64,000 bases of DNA, taken from NCBI GenBank assembly GCA_905339215.1, contig CAJPFN010000005.1, forward strand, positions 1 through 64,000. The letters run 5' to 3'. The translations under genes were made by a program, and so were the position numbers. Source of the stretch: Rhizobiaceae bacterium (GTDB lineage Bacteria; Pseudomonadota; Alphaproteobacteria; Rhizobiales; Rhizobiaceae). A model generated the notes under the pieces. The model was not told the DNA's origin, made no database searches, and worked only from the letters and a program-made list of their open reading frames with translations. Numbering within the stretch: the first letter of the stretch is position 1; each line of letters begins with the position of its first letter. Below are positions 63,266 to 64,000 of the stretch, in pieces.

Positions 63266-64000
63266 TCACTCCTCGTCGAGGCCCGGTGCCGGCTTGGGTC
63301 CAAAATAGAGCACGAGCGAACCCAGTATCGCGGCGGCGAACGAGCCGCTGAGGATACCGATCTTGACTTCCTCCTGCAGCGTTTCGTTGCCGGCGAAGGC
63401 GAGCAGGCCGATGAACAGGCTCATCGTGAAACCGATGCCGCACAGCAACGCGACGCCGAGCAGGTGGCTCCAGCCGGAGTTCGCCGGCATGGCCGCGATG
63501 CCGCTTCGGATCGCCACATAGGCTGTGCCGAAGACGCCGATCAGCTTGCCGAAGACGAGGCCGAAGGCGACGCCCAGCGTCAGTGGCTCGACCAGCGCGT
63601 CGAGCGTCATCCGCTCGAAGGAGACGCCGGCATTGGCAAAGCCGAAGATCGGGATGACGACGAACGGCACAAAGCGGTGAAGCAGATGCTCGAGCCGGTG
63701 CAGCGGCGATTCCTCGACGTCGCGGGCGATTCCCGGCGCGCGGCGCAGCGGTATCGTCAACGCCAGCGCGACGCCGGCGAGGGTTGCGTGCACACCCGAC
63801 TTCAGCACGACGAACCACAGGACTGCGCCGATCGCCAGGTAGAGCCAGAGCCTGGTCACACCGAGTCGGTTCATTACGGTTAGAATGGCGAGGATCGCCA
63901 GCGCCGCGCCGAGATAGGCAAGCGAAAGGTCGCTCGTATAGAACAATGCAATGATGATGACCGCACCTAGATCGTCGATGATGGCGAGCGCGGTCAGGAA
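63266..64000 (-). CDS. nhaA: Na+/H+ antiporter NhaA, C-terminal part (5' end outside window)
   Basis: NhaA exchanges external protons for internal sodium and helps control pH. The frame is open to base 64000, so the N-terminus lies outside. The visible 244 residues begin [26 protein letters not shown], which carries the paired Asp of the transport site. They go on with [62 protein letters not shown] and [16 protein letters not shown], all conserved in NhaA. The C-terminus [11 protein letters not shown] is short and acidic. It converges with the puuB-like gene, with 16 bases between the stops. Confidence 0.95.
   Translation of the reverse strand, partial: FLTALAIIDDLGAVIIIALFYTSDLSLAYLGAALAILAILTVMNRLGVTRLWLYLAIGAVLWFVVLKSGVHATLAGVALALTIPLRRAPGIARDVEESPLHRLEHLLHRFVPFVVIPIFGFANAGVSFERMTLDALVEPLTLGVAFGLVFGKLIGVFGTAYVAIRSGIAAMPANSGWSHLLGVALLCGIGFTMSLFIGLLAFAGNETLQEEVKIGILSGSFAAAILGSLVLYFGPKPAPGLDEE

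Overview
The window reads as a GC-rich chromosomal segment of an alphaproteobacterium of the order Hyphomicrobiales, most like the Mesorhizobium/Phyllobacteriaceae branch. This is inferred from gene content: short-form HisG with HisZ, a LsrB/VtlR-type LysR regulator beside a DUF1127 gene, a second 46-residue DUF1127 protein, an Irr-type iron operator, a tRNA-His with A73 and no G-1, plant-type glutamate-cysteine ligase, a PdhS-like histidine kinase, and a C-rich palindromic intergenic repeat. There is no sign of a phage, integrase, transposase or CRISPR array. Almost all of the sequence is ordinary, densely packed chromosome.

Layout. 1-2610: hisS (3' end), hisZ, hisG, with a palindromic repeat between hisS and hisZ. 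2679-4445: acyl-CoA ligase. 4739-9421: a tiny ORF, then (minus strand) a FadR-type regulator, lutABC for L-lactate oxidation and a PPP-type phosphatase. 9640-15557: a DUF3422 protein and glcD-glcE-(small membrane protein)-glcF for glycolate or D-lactate oxidation. 15629-17593: a small exported protein and a Met-rich multicopper oxidase. 17645-22306: a divergent FolD, an L,D-transpeptidase, tag, fumC and a DoxX protein. 22396-28524: an amidotransferase, a conserved hypothetical, rsmE, an Hsp70-like protein, gshA and a DUF937-like protein. 28640-34098: DUF1127 gene/LysR pair, alcohol dehydrogenase, a DMT exporter, xseA and a small DUF1127 gene. 34236-39245: tRNA-His, a candidate sRNA with three hairpins, a phasin and a 1317-residue sensor kinase. 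39453-42296: iron transporter fbpAB behind an Irr-like box. 42585-46909: acetoacetyl-CoA synthetase, an AsmA-like protein and a small membrane protein. 46944-53656 (minus): a DMT transporter, a PuuA-like ligase and potFGHI for putrescine. 53837-56304: quinone reductase, an orphan hypothetical and a pRiA4b ORF-3-like gene flanked by a decayed copy of the neighbouring regulator's 3' end. 56349-59658: RamB/ScfR-like regulator divergent from aceA, then a small protein. 59916-64000: an atypical receiver protein, a second PuuA-like ligase with a PuuB-like oxidase, and nhaA (partial).

How the genes work together. The main theme is use of small carbon and nitrogen sources. Two oxidation systems for 2-hydroxy acids (lutABC and glcDEF) appear to share one operator sequence and so probably one regulator. 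Phasin, acetoacetyl-CoA synthetase and isocitrate lyase belong to polyhydroxybutyrate and acetyl-CoA metabolism. A TTGC-N3-GCAA palindrome recurs upstream of the phasin gene, of the 46-residue DUF1127 gene and of aceA, which suggests a common PhaR-type control. Directly downstream of the phasin gene lies a run of three hairpins, each with the anti-Shine-Dalgarno sequence CCTCCTCCC in its loop, which looks like a cuckoo-type regulatory sRNA made from the phasin 3' UTR. Polyamine uptake (potFGHI) and gamma-glutamylation (two PuuA-like ligases plus a PuuB-like oxidase) form a second theme.

The best candidates for something new are the phasin/sRNA/DUF1127/aceA regulatory circuit, the FolD paralogue that lacks its catalytic lysine, and the shared lut/glc operator.
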